Origin: an uncultured Klebsiella sp.
GTDB taxonomy: Bacteria > Pseudomonadota > Gammaproteobacteria > Enterobacterales > Enterobacteriaceae
Direction of reading: 5' to 3'
NCBI GenBank assembly: GCA_902490055.1
Contig: CABUCP010000144.1
Coordinates: 1-7,559, forward strand
Length of the DNA stretch: 7,559 bases
This document shows, piece by piece, positions 6,393 to 7,559 of the stretch; the stretch's first letter is position 1; the number at the start of each line of letters is the position of its first letter. Made by a program: the position numbers and the translations under genes. The notes under the pieces are model-generated. The model was given only the letters and a program-made list of their open reading frames with translations, was not told the DNA's origin and searched no databases.

Positions 6393-7385
6393 TTACAGTT
6401 GGTCGGCGTCAATAACCGCCTGGACAAATTCTACCGGCGCCTCCTGCGGCGGGTTATGCCCCACCTCGCCTTTAAAGTCCCGGTGTTCATATTTGCCGGT
6501 GAATTTCGCACGGTATGTCGCTGGCGCCGGGTGCGGCGCGCCGTTGCTTTCCCCTTCGATGGTAATCGTCGGTACGCTAATCGCCGGTAGTTTCGCGAGT
6601 TTCTCTTCGTAGCCCGCATATTTCGCTTCACCCTGCACCAGGCCTAAGCGCCAGCGGTAGTTGCTGATTGTGATGGCAACGTGGTCCGGGTTATCCAGCG
6701 CTTTAGCGCTGGTAGCAAACACCGCGTCGCTGAATTTCCACTGCGGCGAAGCCTGATGCCAGATGAATTTAGCGAAGTCGTGTGTATTCTGCCGATAGCC
6801 CGCCTCGCCGCGCGGGGTGGCGAAGTAAAATTGATACCACCACGACAGTTCCGCCTGTGGCGGCAGCGGTTTCTCGCCAATTTGCTGGCTACCGATCAGA
6901 TACCCGCTCACCGAAACCAGCGACTTAACCCGCTGCGGCCAGAGCGCCGCGACGATATCCGCCGTGCGCGCGCCCCAGTCAAAGCCGGCAAAATCCGCCT
7001 GCTTAATGTTCAGCGCATCCATCAGGTGCACAATATCCGCAGCCATCGCCGATGGTTGGCCGTTTCGCGGCGTCTTGACCGACAGGAAACGCGTTGAACC
7101 GTAGCCGCGCAGATACGGCACAATCACCCGGTAGCCTTTCTGCGCTAGCGCCGGGGCAACCTGTGCGTAGCTCTGAATATCGTACGGCCAGCCGTGCAGT
7201 AAAATCACCGCCTGACCATCACGCGGGCCAATATCGACATAACCAATATTCAGATCGCCGGCATTAATTTGTTGCACCTTATCGAAGGCACCGGCGTCCT
7301 GCGCGGCGCAAACGCTGGCTGACCACAGCGCGGAGAGACACAGCGCCGCTGCGCTGACATTACGGATTGCGGATAATCTGTTCAT
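6393..7385 (-). CDS. Exported alpha/beta hydrolase, epoxide-hydrolase-like
   Basis: This protein of about 330 aa begins with a Sec signal peptide: basic MNRLSAIRN, a hydrophobic stretch, then SASVCAAQ with likely cleavage after CAA. It should therefore be periplasmic. Numbering from the ATG at 7391, the mature part is an alpha/beta hydrolase: His66-Gly-Trp-Pro of the oxyanion hole, nucleophile Asp138 in GFDWGA (Asp instead of Ser, as in epoxide hydrolases and haloalkane dehalogenases), and His312 in VGHNPPQEAP. Lid tyrosines Tyr186 (WWYQF) and Tyr245 (NYRW) sit where epoxide hydrolases hold the substrate oxygen, which favours that class over dehalogenase. The usual acid after strand 7 reads GESNG, with Asn where Asp is common, so Glu281 may serve. 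I chose the second ATG (7385) because AAAGGTGAG (7392-7400) abuts the first ATG and is better spaced for the second. It is probably the first gene of an operon with the two-component genes. Substrate unknown. Confidence 0.85.
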   Translation of the reverse strand: MNRLSAIRNVSAAALCLSALWSASVCAAQDAGAFDKVQQINAGDLNIGYVDIGPRDGQAVILLHGWPYDIQSYAQVAPALAQKGYRVIVPYLRGYGSTRFLSVKTPRNGQPSAMAADIVHLMDALNIKQADFAGFDWGARTADIVAALWPQRVKSLVSVSGYLIGSQQIGEKPLPPQAELSWWYQFYFATPRGEAGYRQNTHDFAKFIWHQASPQWKFSDAVFATSAKALDNPDHVAITISNYRWRLGLVQGEAKYAGYEEKLAKLPAISVPTITIEGESNGAPHPAPATYRAKFTGKYEHRDFKGEVGHNPPQEAPVEFVQAVIDADQL

Positions 7386-7442
7386 AGCCATCTCACCTTT
7401 ATCAGAATGTATTAAGAGAGTACGCGATTAGTTAAGCAGGCT

Positions 7443-7450
7443 TTTGTATC
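7443..7450 (+). promoter_or_regulatory. Extra TTTGTATC half-site, opposite orientation
   Basis: An exact TTTGTATC on the + strand lies in the hydrolase leader, inverted relative to the full box at 7507-7524 and about 57 bp from it. No second half-site follows at the 10-bp period. It could be an accessory site or a chance 8-mer. Confidence 0.25.
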
Positions 7451-7477
7451 CGGCATGTGCTTATCCAGACGCGTTTA

Positions 7478-7495
7478 TGCATCGTCATGTATGCA
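7478..7495 (-). promoter_or_regulatory. Inverted repeat over the predicted hydrolase -10 region
   Basis: TGCAT (7478-7482) and ATGCA (7491-7495) form a dyad with an 8-bp centre that overlaps the predicted -10 element and start point of the hydrolase promoter. The size suits a small dimeric repressor, but 5-bp arms are short and may be chance. Confidence 0.25.
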
Positions 7496-7524
7496 CTCTT
7501 CCGGCTGATACAGTGTGATACAAA
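7488..7524 (-). promoter_or_regulatory. Predicted activator box and promoter for the hydrolase-regulator-kinase operon
   Basis: On the - strand, TTTGTATC ACA CTGTATC (7524-7507) is a direct repeat of TGTATC with a 10-bp period, the same motif as the box upstream of dipZ. Thirteen nt downstream is CATACA (7493-7488), a weak -10 (3/6) at exactly the same distance as GATAAT in the dipZ copy. The leader from about 7481 to the hydrolase ATG would be about 95 nt, with only fragments of inverted repeats. The + strand beyond the box (7525-7559) may be the promoter region of a divergent gene outside the window. Confidence 0.55.
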
Positions 7525-7559
7525 CTACCGTTTTGGCGATTGTTGCTAAATTGTAACTT

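Noticed and set aside
6393..7391. Haloalkane dehalogenase for the alpha/beta hydrolase
   Set aside because: The two lid tyrosines and the signal peptide fit epoxide hydrolases better; dehalogenases normally use Trp/Asn halide-binding residues and are cytoplasmic or lack this lid pattern.

Overview
The window has about 57-58% GC (estimated by eye) and is densely coded, as expected of an enterobacterial chromosome. A dat-ddc pair beside a CcdA/thioredoxin fusion gene and an OmpR-class two-component system suggests Klebsiella or a close relative (Raoultella, Enterobacter group). That placement is inferred from protein resemblance, not from a search. There are no mobile elements, RNA genes or CRISPR arrays.

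Left part (1-2838, + strand): two enzymes in tandem. Dat, whose first few codons lie off the window, makes L-2,4-diaminobutyrate from aspartate semialdehyde using glutamate. Ddc decarboxylates it to 1,3-diaminopropane. The pair ends at a strong intrinsic terminator (2866-2896).

Right part (2946-7385, - strand): four genes read leftwards and converge on ddc. In transcription order they are an exported alpha/beta hydrolase with epoxide-hydrolase features, an OmpR-family response regulator, a membrane sensor kinase that overlaps it by 4 nt (ATGA), and a DipZ-like CcdA-TlpA fusion that carries thiol reducing power to the periplasm. Two of the products are extracytoplasmic (hydrolase and DipZ), and they flank an envelope-sensing two-component system.

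The main find is a repeated DNA box, TTTGTATCNNNCTGTATC on the - strand. It occurs twice: about 120-140 nt upstream of the hydrolase start and about 120-137 nt upstream of the dipZ start, the latter inside the 3' end of the kinase gene. Both copies have the same orientation and the 10-bp half-site period typical of OmpR/PhoB-class regulators. Both lie 13 nt upstream of a -10-like hexamer, so the box covers the -35 region. The simplest reading is that the encoded response regulator activates two promoters, one for hydrolase-regulator-kinase (autoregulation) and one for dipZ, which makes the four genes a self-contained regulon. The signal and the hydrolase substrate cannot be read from the sequence.
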